From: Symsagittifera roscoffensis
Taxonomy: Eukaryota > Xenacoelomorpha > Acoela > Convolutidae
Direction of reading: 5' to 3'
DNA length: 64,000 nt
Assembly (NCBI RefSeq): GCF_963678635.1
Contig: NC_087066.1
Location: 6,601,954-6,665,953, forward strand
The position numbers and the translations under genes are program-made. Shown here piece by piece: positions 10,360 through 20,845 of this stretch. Below the pieces are notes generated by a model, which searched no databases, was not told the origin of the DNA, and worked only from the letters and a program-made list of their open reading frames with translations. Position 1 is the stretch's first letter. Every line of letters begins with the position of its first letter.

Positions 10360-12490
10360 AGAAGTGGTGCAAATAGACCATCAGAAGATCTGTATGACGG
10401 ACTCAGGGTATAACCAGATACTGGTGATAATTGATCACTTCACAAAGCTGGCAGAGGCGGTGCCGTGTCAAACAGCTTCAGCAGAGGAGACCTGTGACCA
10501 CTTGATAACCCATTGGATATCAAGGTATGGTTGTCCAATGACTTTTCAGTCAGACAACGGCAAAGCCTTTGTGGGGGACTTGACTAAGGAATTAATGAAG
10601 AGGTCACACATAGCTCAAGCACACTCAACTACCTACCACCCTCAGACCAACGGACTGGTAGAGAGACAGAATAGAACGTTGGTGAACATGCTGAGGGTAT
10701 ACTGCTCTAGATACATGACGGACTGGGATAAGTATCTGCCTCAAGTCGTAGGGGCATACAACAGTACTCAAGACTCAACGACGGGAATCAGCCCGTTCAT
10801 GATGTTGACAGGCAAAGAGAGAGCAATGCCCCTGACGTTCTTTTACCCGGAGTATGAAGGAAAGAGGACGTCGCCTCAAGCTTACGTGAAAGAGGCGATC
10901 AGGAGACAGCAGGAAATTAACGAGCTGTGCAGGAGGAACACTGCGCTGGCACAAATGAGACAGCGCAAGAAATATGATGAAAAAATATTACAGGCGAAGC
11001 CATATGAAGTGGGCCAGTATGTGTGGGTTTTCCAGAATGTGATACCGCCCAAAGGGACGAAGAAACTACTCAAGAAATGGAGAGGACCATTCATGATACC
11101 TGAAGTACATCAACAAGGACGGTTCTACCGTTTGAGTACTGGGCGAGCTGCACATTATGAGAACCTGAAGCCTCATATCCCATCCCCAGAGGACTGGTGT
11201 GTACCAAAAGACAAGGAGGGACTAGAGTACCTACTGGTAGAACCAGCATGTGAAGTGAACGAGAAAGGCACCAGAGATAAAAATGATGGCAATGAAAACT
11301 TGAGTTTGGATGACAATGAAAAAATAGACGCGGACTCTGAAGCGGAATCTTTTGTGGAGGATGATTGGAATGATCCGGATCAAGGTGAGGTGCCGAAGTG
11401 GACAGAACCAGACTTGTCAATACCAGCGGGGACAAGGAGTGGCAATCGCAAACGCACAGGCATGAGGTACAAAAGGTACGGGGACGATTTCCTGATCGAC
11501 AAGATAAAGCCCGATGACCTAAGCAGAGAACTAACAAATGTGGGCGAGCTGGCGGCAGATGGTGAATGGCAGATCATCAATGATAATGAACACTATCCAC
11601 AAGAAGACTACTCGACGCCGGAGCGGGAGACGGATTTAGAACAGAGCGAGATACAGAGGAGGGAAAATACGAACCTGAGGATAATAGAATGGATGCGCGA
11701 TGTCAAGAACGAAAGCGAGGAAGGACAGAGCATACAGCAAGTTGACATATTAGCGGGGAAGTACATGAAAACGGAGGATCCTCTTTTCGGCTGGACGGCA
11801 ACAGACAGCCCGCTCGACATTCCGCCAGATAACTCAGACCCAGCATCATCGACAGGGACGTCGATAAATATTTTTGTCCGGGGAGTGGGGGTAGGACTTA
11901 CCCACACCAAAAATTTGATGATAAAGAAAATCAGAGAAGTGAGAGAAAAGTGCGGACTGGAGCTGGAAGGGGAGGAGGCCGAGCCTACCATAGGACGGAA
12001 TTTCAAAACGAAGTTTGAAATACCAAACGAATACTCAGAGAATATCCTGATAACGGATAGTGACTTCGTTCTGTCAGACAGGACTAGCGCAATCTGTATC
12101 ACGGCGGACATGAGTTTCAAATCAAGACTGGAAGCAGACTTCAAGAGAAAATACCAGAACGTGGAGTTTCTGTTTAGACAGAGACCGGGACTGGGAGGAA
12201 TGTCCGCGCTTCCACCATCAGTAGCACAAGTCCCGGGCAAATATCTGTACTTCCTAGTGACGAGGGTCAATTACAGAAACACGATCGACCCTGAACACGT
12301 GATGTTGGCACTAACGAGACTACGAGACTTCATGATTGAAAGAGGGATAACGGAGGTCTCAATGCCGGTGTATGACCCAGACAGGGGAAAATTGAGCCCA
12401 AGGGAATTGTACGCTATCCTACACGTGGTCTTCGCAGAAACTGAGATAATGGTGTATCTTCACAAGAAATACTACTTGAGCATCGCCTGA
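10340..12490 (+). CDS. pol: pol part 2: integrase core fused to a C-terminal macro domain
   Basis: Inserts element DNA into the host genome. Catalytic residues are D13 (QIDHQ), D72 (QSDNGKAF) and E108 (GLVERQNR), an exact D-x58-D-x35-E. A GPF/Y module (KKWRGPFMIPEV, about residue 250) follows. After an acidic linker (290-500), residues 510-716 form a macro domain close to TARG1/OARD1, the ADP-ribose-binding protein family: AICITADMSFKSRLEADFKR matches the region that in TARG1 reads as an S/T-A/E-D-C-x-MG-x-GIA loop, followed by GKYLYFLVTR, SMPVYDPDRGKLSP and EIMVYLHKK. The glycine-rich GCGLD loop and the MGxGI loop are altered, so catalysis is uncertain, though the lysine in FKRK is kept. The open frame has no internal stop. 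True translation probably began in the preceding frame. Confidence 0.88.
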   Translation: MESSEFKEVVQIDHQKICMTDSGYNQILVIIDHFTKLAEAVPCQTASAEETCDHLITHWISRYGCPMTFQSDNGKAFVGDLTKELMKRSHIAQAHSTTYHPQTNGLVERQNRTLVNMLRVYCSRYMTDWDKYLPQVVGAYNSTQDSTTGISPFMMLTGKERAMPLTFFYPEYEGKRTSPQAYVKEAIRRQQEINELCRRNTALAQMRQRKKYDEKILQAKPYEVGQYVWVFQNVIPPKGTKKLLKKWRGPFMIPEVHQQGRFYRLSTGRAAHYENLKPHIPSPEDWCVPKDKEGLEYLLVEPACEVNEKGTRDKNDGNENLSLDDNEKIDADSEAESFVEDDWNDPDQGEVPKWTEPDLSIPAGTRSGNRKRTGMRYKRYGDDFLIDKIKPDDLSRELTNVGELAADGEWQIINDNEHYPQEDYSTPERETDLEQSEIQRRENTNLRIIEWMRDVKNESEEGQSIQQVDILAGKYMKTEDPLFGWTATDSPLDIPPDNSDPASSTGTSINIFVRGVGVGLTHTKNLMIKKIREVREKCGLELEGEEAEPTIGRNFKTKFEIPNEYSENILITDSDFVLSDRTSAICITADMSFKSRLEADFKRKYQNVEFLFRQRPGLGGMSALPPSVAQVPGKYLYFLVTRVNYRNTIDPEHVMLALTRLRDFMIERGITEVSMPVYDPDRGKLSPRELYAILHVVFAETEIMVYLHKKYYLSIA

Positions 12491-12874
12491 GTCGGGTACG
12501 CGGGGGTCTTGAGTGGGACATGAGGGGAGAATCTCGAGTTAGGTGTGGGAGTACAAGACAGGTAGAGAATTTTAGAGGTGATTGGTATGACAATTAACAT
12601 TTTAAATGATTGATGGTGCTAAAACATAAAATGAATCTGCATGTTTTTAGAAAATTTCCAATTGAACTATTTTAAAGAGGACGAGCTAGTCTAAAAATGG
12701 AGTGTTATTTTCAGATTGATTTGGTAAAGTCAAATTGACTACTCAACTGTATTCAATTGAAGAAAGAGAACACAAGTTGAACGACACCTCAAGAAGTAAT
12801 ACTCAAGTTGCTCAGGTAATACTCAAGTTGCTCAGGTAGAACTCAATACTCAAGATCATTTGGAAATTACGGAA
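12491..12874 (+). promoter_or_regulatory. Non-coding gap between pol and accessory ORFs with a possible splice acceptor
   Basis: No ORF is seen. TGTTATTTTCAG at 12703-12714, after an AT-rich stretch, is a good splice acceptor candidate and would let the downstream ORFs be expressed from a spliced subgenomic RNA, as env genes are in retroviruses. A 20-bp unit (GTAATACTCAAGTTGCTCAG) is repeated at 12796-12815 and 12816-12835, with a third partial copy after it. The ATG of the next ORF is at 12875. Function is inferred only from position. Confidence 0.45.
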
Positions 12875-14707
12875 ATGGCAGATCGATTCTGGAAGTCCAT
12901 GCCAACGGCTTTGAAAAAACCCACACTTGACGAATTATACAGACGTCTGAGGGACCTGGATTATACTCAAGTGGATGAGAGAATGGCAGTGATGTTGAAC
13001 GCCATCCTCTAGTTGGAGGATGAGGGCGAGTGTCGGGAGTCTGCGACAGAAGCAGTTTTGATGGTGGGCTACACCACCGATGGGATATCTAATCAAGAGC
13101 AAACCAGGTGGCTGTCTTGGAACGTGGATGGAGCAATAAGGGGGTTCGATTTGGCAAGGAACCCTGGCTTGAGTAATAACACTGAGTATGGAGCAGGGGA
13201 ATTCCCACTACCGGCCAGACCATCAGCCAGATCCACGGGCCAGAGCACGAGCAAGACACCATTGATGTCTCGAGCACAGCAGACGGGGGAAGCATATCCG
13301 AACTTCAGCATCATGAAGAGAGAGCTTGAGAGGACTCAGCGGGAGAGAAACAAGGCGAACTTCGACCGGGATCAAGCGGTGCTCGAGAGAGACCAGGCAA
13401 AAGTTGAGAGGGATCAAGCGCGGAGGGAACTGGACATGATGAGAGCTGAACAGCTACAGGCAGAAAGGGTGCGGGAGAATGCCGCCAATTGCTAGCAGCT
13501 GAAGTCAGAGCTTGAAAGGATCCAACAACGACAGCGCGAGCTCGACATGCAGAAGGGGGCTAGGCCCAAAGAGCGGGTAGTGACCGGCTCAAGGCCAGAG
13601 TCACGCATGGAGGTGGATGAGGCTCCTAGGTCGAAGGGACGATTCAACCTCGATCGTGCTGCTCAAGAACATATGAGCGAAGGGCTGGAGGTGTGGATAC
13701 CGTCTGAATCAGCGTCCTCCCTGCGTGGTCTAGAGATACAAGCAATACGCCCGTTGATGGACGTCGCGCTGCCTGGATATACGCCAAGTTCGACCCCGGG
13801 TAGTAGTCAGGTGAGTGGTAGCTCGTCACGACTGAAAGAATTGCACGAGCGGCTACAACTAAGGAATCGCGAGAGTCCAGCAAGAGTGGACTTGCCATCG
13901 ACGTGGGGGGAACAACCTGTCAGGAGTGTGGTAATCTCGAGTTACAAAAAGAATACGGAAGGTAGATACCACAGGCACAATCGGATGGACTGGAGCACGG
14001 CGCAGATGGACAGGAGGGATTGCTTCCATAACGCGGCTTGGGTGGAATACTTCACGCAGCTATGTGTGCCCGAAGGAGCGGTCCACTTGATCATAGGGGA
14101 CAGCTTGCTGCGGGCGTTGACCCGGATCCAGTCCCATTGGCAAACGGGAATCTTGAGCTTCGCTGGAGCCGCGACGCCGCAGATGTTAGCGACACTTGAG
14201 ATGCTAGGTATGGCAAGAGTTTATACGGTGACACTGATGATCGGGAAGAATGACGTGTCTAGGGGGGAAGCAAGGAAGGTGATGAGGCTGCACGACAAGA
14301 TGAGCTGCATTCTCGAGGAATTGCGAAATCAAATGGATCCGGGCATTCTTACGGTGTGCACCGTCCCGTACAACATGAAAGCGGATCAACATGCAATGGA
14401 GTTGAGCACAAAGGTGCGAAACCTGAATGAAATAATCAGGCTGATACGCAAAAGAAGCGTCCTCCCCGTTGGGCTGTTGGATGTGGCCGAGCCAATGGAG
14501 CTATCTGCTTTCCCTGACGACGCATCTGCGGATGGGATTCATTTTGATAGGCCCAGAGGGGTGGAGTGGTTGAACGACGTCTTCCAAAGGCACATAAACG
14601 TTGGAGACAGAGTTACTAGAGACGGCACAGGTCACGTTCGGACCACCCCCAAATCCACCTTTCTTCAACTCGAGAGCTTTGTTCAGCCGCTTGGGGGCGA
14701 TGGCTGA
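12875..14707 (+). pseudogene. Accessory ORF 1: coiled coil plus SGNH (GDSL-type) hydrolase, two in-frame TAG stops
   Basis: One reading frame of 610 codons from ATG 12875, interrupted by TAG at 13010 and 13493. The middle is a charged coiled coil (RDQAVLERDQAKVERDQARR, about residues 150-230). The C-terminal third has the SGNH hydrolase blocks in order: GDS in HLIIGDSLLRAL (about 14090), G-x-N-D in LMIGKNDVS (about 14243) and D-x-x-H in DGIHFD (about 14530). Block II glycine may be SFAGAA. This fold removes acetyl or acyl groups from sugars or lipids. SGNH domains are known in ORF1 of some LINEs and in viral esterases, but I do not know one between pol and the 3' LTR of a gypsy element. Conserved catalytic blocks suggest selection until recently. 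Both stops could be single C-to-T changes of CAG. Confidence 0.75.
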
Positions 14708-14754
14708 TTCTAGAGACAGTTCGAGGGATAGCCGAACCAAATTGCGCTGCGCCC

Positions 14755-15193
14755 ATGGATAGCGCTGCGCCCAGTTCGAGGGATAGCGGTGCGCCCATGG
14801 AGGCTGATGAGGCGACGTCATCAACGCCCCCAGGGATCGATAATATCCTCGGTGGTGGTGGCGGAGAAGAAGAAGCCGGAGAAACCAGTGGAGACCAACA
14901 GGTTGAAATATGAGGAGAAGGTCAAAGAGCTGGACCTGGAGGACCTCGAGTGCAGGCTAGAGTTGGCGAAAGCTTTGGGTCTTGAGCAGGTGTCGCACGA
15001 AGACTTGGGCAGACTCCAGTGTGTGGACTGGCTGAAGGCTCACGAGACACACTTCTCGAGAGCAAAGATAGTAGAGACGGCGGATCTGACTGGGATTCCC
15101 ACAAAATTGGTGATGGGACCCATTAACTATAGACCTTCTCAAGTCATTAGGGAGTCCGGGATTCGTAGTAGAGCCTCCCAAACACCGAACTAG
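14755..15193 (+). pseudogene. Accessory ORF 2, N-terminal part, frameshifted
   Basis: ATG 14755 opens 52 codons (MDSAAPSSRDSGAPMEADEA, then glycine- and glutamate-rich) ending at TGA 14911. The frame one base on, open from 14789 to 15193, then carries an ordered, charged, leucine-rich sequence (LDLEDLECRLELAKALGLEQ) with no repeat character. The two read best as one protein broken by an indel near 14900. The next frame (15210 on) continues with similar codon use after another shift near 15190. I recognise no domain in this part. It is placed as the start of the ORF that extends to 18529. Confidence 0.45.
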
Positions 15194-15209
15194 CATTGCC
15201 AGGATTAGG

Positions 15210-16628
15210 GTGGCCACTCCAGCACAGTTGAGGGTGGTGGATAAGCTGATGGATCCGAGGGAGATGGGATTACCAGACGCTGCGTACGAAGGCACGAAAC
15301 TGGCCAACGATCCCAGATACGGGAAACCCTGCGGGAATACGCAGCTGGCCAAAACCTTAGCTGTTTATGACAGGGCGGAACCAGCCGCAGCGAGGGTGGT
15401 CATCGTAGCGGGATCGGACTTTGAGGGAACGTCTCCCAAATTGTTTTGGCCGGAAACTCTGATATACTCATTGCCGGGAGCGGAGCTGAACCAGATGTTA
15501 ACCCTGGTGGTGGCAATAAAGTCGGAGATGCCTTGCGAGCCTGAACTGCTGCTGTTTGCAGGGATGAACGATCACTTGCATGCGACGGGGTTTCTTGAGC
15601 AGCTCAAGGGTGATGAACCTACGCCGAAGAAAATCTGGGAAGCCATCCAGACATTATTTGCAGCCATGAATGAAGCACAAGAGAACGTTGCCTCACGATT
15701 TGGCTCCAAGACGAAAGTGGGGTTCACGACGTCCCCCGGCTACGCGAGCATGCCTCCCGATCTACAATTTATGTATGCAATCTTGATCTTGATAGCAGAA
15801 GGGAATGGATGGCGTATTTTGATGGCAGCTCCCAATCGGGAATTGGAACCTACAAACTTGAGACTTCGTAGGTCAGAGCTTGCGGCGGCGTGGGCGGATA
15901 TGTCCCACGCGTTGAGGGGCTTTCACGAGTTAGCAGACATCCTCATCGTGTTGGACGAGGTCCTCTTGCTGGAGATATCTAACTTTGCTAGGCAACTCAA
16001 GCTCAGTCCGATTATAGGGGACGATCATCCAGTGGTGGCTCACCTGACGGCCAGTCTGTGGTTTCGAAACATGGAGGTGACCATCACAAGCTCCACCAGT
16101 AAATCTAGAGGGCCGAGCAAGGAGAGGAAGAACGTGGCCGCATCAGAGAAGCAGCTGGAGTCGATGGTGTATCGACTGACACAAGAGGGAGGCAGGTGGC
16201 CCTTCCTGGCACCAAGGCTGGAGAACGCCACCGAGAAGACAAGAGAAGATGCACCGCTTCTGGTGAAGCAGATCTGGGATTTTCTTGAGGAGCAGCTGGG
16301 AGTGGCTGAAAAGAGGGAAATGACGGTTGGCAGGTTCGTCACGGCAGCCAACGAAGTCACGATTGGAGGATTCTGGAGGGAGCACGCAAGGGGTGAGCTG
16401 AGGACGAGGAGGGATCACAAAATTCTTGAGTTCTTGAGTCCTTGTTGGGGAAAGGAGTTCCTGGCCGAAGTGTATAGCGCGAAAGATACCATCTTTAAAG
16501 CCTTCATACAGGAAATGTTGAATATGCCCATCAGTCTGTTGCTGGCACTGTACTTGGTTTACCCAAGGTACTGTTTAATATGGGCCCAGCATACATGTTC
16601 AGTCGGGGCGTGGACACCCTCCGGATAG
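15210..16628 (+). pseudogene. Accessory ORF 2, middle part, possible second SGNH-like fold
   Basis: 472 open codons with GC-rich coding character. Near the start, RVVIVAGSDFEG (about 15395) followed by LLLFAGMNDHLH (about 15550) has the spacing of SGNH blocks I and III, but the serine nucleophile order (GDS) reads GSD, so if related it may be inactive. The rest (for example SPGYASMPPDLQFMYAILIL and LRRSELAAAWADMSHALRGF) matches nothing I know. At the end, PISLLLALYLVYPRY is followed by an unrelated tail, while the next frame resumes coding at 16580, so an indel lies near 16570. No signal peptide or clear membrane anchor is seen. Confidence 0.55.
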
Positions 16629-18529
16629 ACGGATACTTGACATTGGTGCTTCTAACCCACGGGGAACTGGAGTCATTTCACCGACTGATGAAATACGGAG
16701 AGCCTCTGTCGATGGGGAGAGCACACTCGAGCATTGACACCTACTCGTATAAGTGTGCTGCCTGGCTAAAGACGCTGCTGGTACAGTACCTACTGATGCA
16801 GAACCGGCACCTAACTGGAGAAGAAAAGAGCCCGAAGACAAGAGAAGAATGGAGGAAAGTGAATGGGGGCATGCCTCTATTGACGGATCTATGCCTGGCC
16901 ATGAGATCGGACCCCATGGGGATGATCCGGGGGCTAAAGGAAGTCGTAACCTGTATCTATGGACCGGCAGTCACGTTCGCGTTTCCAGATCCTCTGGTGG
17001 AAGCTTATCGACACTCCGTGACCCACGTGAGCCTCATAAGCATACTAGATGGAACGACACTTAATTGGTGTCAACAGGAGGTGCTAACGGCGCAAATGAG
17101 CAACACGGTGCTCTTCGGAAAGGTGAAGGATCCGGAGTTGGTGGCATACAGTTTTCGAGGACAACTGCAGTGCAGGATGGGAGGCAAGCGCGAAGGCCCC
17201 ATCGAAACTTATCCCAAGTTCTGGAACCTAAACCCCCTGACAGCAAGTGGGCAAGAGATCTTGAGAATTCTCGCATGGAAGAAGAGCTTTGAGCTGGTGA
17301 AAAGGGAGTTAGAAGCGATATTGGAGAAGGAAGTCCTGCCAGCAAGCATTCCCGAATTCCCGACAGTGAGGAGAATGACCCTGGGGATGAACAGCTCCCT
17401 GGTGGTCCCATCCCTTTTCGCAAGAGCAGCAACCGAAGAACAGCAGAAGGAGTTCATCGACGGCTGGGATCCTCTTTTCATCGGCTACACTGCAGCGATC
17501 TATTTTCACACCAGCGATGCGAGGATAAATTCATGGACAACTCAAGCCAAGAAAATGAGAGGGTCGATGCCCCCGAAATTCGAGGTGCGAAATGCCTTGA
17601 GAATACTTGAGCGGGCAGGTCTAGAGAACCAGTTGCCGGTGTGGGATGACGGCAGGATGATAGTGAATGAAGGGCATATCGCACTGAAAGCAGACGAGGT
17701 GCTGTTTGCCACAAGGAGATACCGGGCACCTTACGGACTAGAGCAGGTGGAAAGGAATCAGGAAGGAAAAAAGGTGGATGCAGCAGGCCCATTGCATGTG
17801 GCCCTGACAGAGTACAAGGAGACGGGTCCAGCTACGCCAGCACCCCTATCAGTGGATACCCCTGGGTATAAAAGGAGTGGTCCCGTAGAGGATCGATTCA
17901 GAAGGATTCTTGAGAGAAGAGAAGCAGAATCGGGGGAGGAGAGCATGGATGAGACTCTCAGTGAGGCAGGAGAGGATATGGTGGTGGGAAATACCCCGGA
18001 GCAGAAGCCATCAGAGGAAGAGTTCACCACGCAAGAGCTGTTGAAAGATCTGAGTGGAGAAAATTGGGCAGACACCCCTACGCCACCTTTGACCTCATCT
18101 CCTCGCAAGAACCTAGAGTTGCCACTGACGAGTGAGAATCCCAACATGGGAATGATCTTCTTGAGTGCGGACAAAAGGGAGAAAAACACCTTCGAGGGAA
18201 ACAAGGATGCCTTCCTAGGTACCTTGGATGCGGATGCTTGGCGAAAATTCTTGAGCGATTTTAATCGAGAAGTGGACGACGACACCACATTGGACGATTT
18301 CAAGGATGAGCTGTGGGACACGGTGGTGAAGTTCGGAGAACCTATCCTGGTGGGGACAGGTCTGGAGGAGAAAGCTAGAGAAGAGCTGCTGAGCAAGATG
18401 GTCGAGTTGAGGAAGGCACCACGAAAGACCAGAGAAGACAAATGTAAAGACAGCTCTACTCCGAAACAAAAAACTGACGGTAAAATAATTGAACATGTAA
18501 GGGGGATAAGGTCGGAACTAGTAATATAA
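16580..18529 (+). pseudogene. Accessory ORF 2, C-terminal part, unrecognised protein
   Basis: 649 open codons continuing the previous segment after a frameshift. The first 390 residues look globular (GYLTLVLLTHGELESFHRLM; SMGRAHSSIDTYSYKCAAWL). The last 250 are acidic and proline-rich, likely disordered (EEFTTQELLKDLSGENWADT), ending in a basic tail. The frame begins inside coding sequence with no good start of its own. No catalytic motif, zinc finger or transmembrane segment stands out. Position after the SGNH ORF, the same strand and similar base composition argue that it belongs to the element. Joined with the upstream segments the original protein would be about 1,200 residues. Confidence 0.55.
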
Positions 18530-18613
18530 TTAAAAGTACTAATATCCTTAAGGCTCGAGCAGGGGGAGGCAAGAGTTGGAAGGGTTGGGGGAGACAAGGA
18601 AGTCGAATCAGTG

Positions 18614-19261
18614 ATGGTTACGACAACGCCCCCGAGTAAAGACGTGAGGTCTCGCAAAAGGAAGAGAGACTTGGAGGGATTGGGAAGTCCTTCGGCGGAT
18701 GCGGTCTCGGAGAAAAACTTGAGAGAGACGGCCCCCATGGTTCTGGCACGATGGAAGACAGCAGCCTACAAGAGTAGCTACGAGCCGAGGAAACTGCTCG
18801 ACGTAGAAAAGGAGATGGAGATCCCCACCAGTTCAGCAACGGAAGAAGACTTCAAACCTCAGAGGATAAAAATGAAGCGAGGTTCAACGAGTGGGCAGAC
18901 CTGGGAAGTGGATGTCGGTAACGAATGGGTCTCAAATGAACACCAGGCTACCGGGAAGCAAGTGACTAGCGATCCTCTTGAGAAGAATAAAACGAGCAAC
19001 ACCGCCCGACCGTGGTGGGTGGCCCTGGAAACATTGCAGGAATTGGAAGACTGCCTGAAGAAGCTCGACAGTGGAGTGTCACGCAAACGACGCAACTGGG
19101 CTACCCAGCAGAGAGCTAGTATCAATAAGTTAGAATTGGGGAGCCAGCTGAAGAGAACTTGGCAGAGCTTGTTAAAGGATCATTTTGAAGAAGCGATGAG
19201 AACATCATCATCGGCATCGCCGTTGATGGCGAATCCCTTTATTAGGACCGCAGGAAACTGA
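18614..19261 (+). pseudogene. Accessory ORF 3, N-terminal basic part
   Basis: ATG 18614 opens 215 codons. Near the N-terminus KDVRSRKRKRDLEG is a likely nuclear localisation signal. The rest is polar (PWWVALETLQELEDCLKKLD). The TGA at 19259-19261 overlaps an ATG at 19261 (TGATG), and coding continues in the next frame. This may be a frameshift in one long protein or a true stop-start overlap with reinitiation; the first is more likely because the frame changes again twice downstream. The 84-bp gap before this ORF includes TACTAATATCCTTAAG. Confidence 0.5.
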
Positions 19262-19959
19262 TGTTTGCGTGGAGCCTGTTGGGAATAGAGTTAGAGACAC
19301 TATCTTCGTACGACAAGTTGAAGTTGGGAGGCAAGAACCTAGAGGTATATCGAATGCTGATGCAGCATATTGCTAGGGACAACTCAGGCTTGAGCCTGGT
19401 AAGGAGGAAGGATGCTACCTGCTTCTTGAGATGGACAATGTCGATGATGACTGACAGTACCATCCTAGCATGTCACCAGAGAGCAATTGGAAGCAAGACG
19501 CTGGAGAGGAGGGTCTCCACAGTAATCTTGAATGTGTACCAGAGTACTGGGATAGAAAAGGAAGATGGTTCTAGGCAATCTCTGGAGAGCCACAGGAAGT
19601 TAGATGAGATACGGAGATTCTACAACAAGAAGTTCGAGGAGAAACACGACGTTCACCGTAACCTGGCTCCTCCAGGAGAGTACTCGAAACCCAACAAGAA
19701 GGGAGAGTATCAGTATGTGTCTGGAGTGATGGGGATGGCATACAACCCTTTCCTAGACTTAGAAGCTGGAGGTGCCCATAGAAACTATGAGGTGGCGGAG
19801 CTGCTGAAGTTCTGGACAGAAAGGATAATGGAGATAGACCCCGTGGAAAGAGAGAGACCCAGTCTGGGTTTGATTCTCGAGAGAACACCGGAAGTGATAA
19901 GTGTGCCACGCTCAAGTAAAAGAGTAGAACTAAGAATGGGTAACGGGAATGATCCTTGA
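19261..19959 (+). pseudogene. Accessory ORF 3, second segment, unrecognised
   Basis: 232 codons in a new frame, with ordered sequence (MFAWSLLGIELETLSSYDKL; FYNKKFEEKHDVHRNLAP; YVSGVMGMAYNPFLDLEAGG). No known domain is visible. It overlaps the previous segment by one base and the following one (19956) by four. Codon and dinucleotide style match the rest of the element, including many CTTGAG words. Confidence 0.5.
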
Positions 19960-20414
19960 CCACGAATCTAGGAGTGGTGTGGAAGTTGCTCAGGCCCTCT
20001 TGGTGTCCACATCCCCATGCGAGCCTGATCAAGGAAGTCACTGAGCGAGTGAGATTGGCGCCGACAGAGGATGAAGATTTAGCGATCTTGAGTATAGTAC
20101 ATAGACTGATCCTGCCTCAGATGAAGGAGACAAGTGAGATGACGAGCGGAACAGGGTCGGTAAAGAAGATGGAGCCGGGCAGTTGTCTTGACTCGACGTG
20201 TGGGAATGGCGAGCACACCTGTGATGGACGATCGTGCATCAGGATACAGTCTTTCCAGAAAAAAGACCTAGTCACCTGGTTTGAAGATATCACCGAAAGG
20301 GAGAAAAGTGAGATACAGATAGTAGCTGAGTGTTACGCGAGTACCACTGTGAACCTAGCAACAGCTCTGGGGTTCTTCTCGAGAATGTGTAGTCTCCAGT
20401 CACTGGAGGGCTAG
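19956..20414 (+). pseudogene. Accessory ORF 3, third segment with a cysteine cluster
   Basis: 152 codons in the third frame. It contains CLDSTCGNGEHTCDGRSC (about residues 77-94), four cysteines and a histidine that could bind zinc, followed by a helical stretch (KKDLVTWFEDITEREKSEIQ). The frame starts with TTG, not ATG, consistent with being an internal piece. Ends at TAG 20412; coding resumes in another frame at 20429. Confidence 0.45.
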
Positions 20415-20428
20415 AGTCAGAACACCAC

Positions 20429-20842
20429 TTGGTGACCGCGTTGAGCGTGGAGTCATGGCCCGGAGTGTTGCAGGTGACCCAGAAACACATCAAGAGTTGG
20501 AAGGTTGGACTCGAAGCGGAGATGGGATTTCCCATGAGCGAAGCCTATGGACTGCCTCTAAATGCGATGTCCCTAGTGGGGTCAGTGATGGCCAATCTGT
20601 GTGGCAGCCACTATCCATTGCACATGGTGATGGTAGAAGTATCCAGCCAGAGGGTATTGATAGACAAAGCCTTCTCAGTGCCCAAATGTGTAAGACTGGC
20701 TCGGATGTCACGTCATTCACACAAGCTGTTGAGGAAGATCCGAGGAACAGTGCCTAAAGAACAAAGGGACGACTTGAGTGAAATCTGGGGTGAAGAACTT
20801 CTAGGCTTAGAGAGCGAAAATACCAGTGACCTCGAGAGATAA
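20429..20842 (+). pseudogene. Accessory ORF 3, fourth segment
   Basis: 137 codons, unrecognised (HIKSWKVGLEAEMGFPMSEA; SLVGSVMANLCGSHYPLHMV). It ends at an in-frame TAA (20840-20842), after which the same frame continues as the next segment, so this stop is most likely a point mutation rather than a gene boundary. Confidence 0.45.
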
Positions 20843-20845
20843 AAC

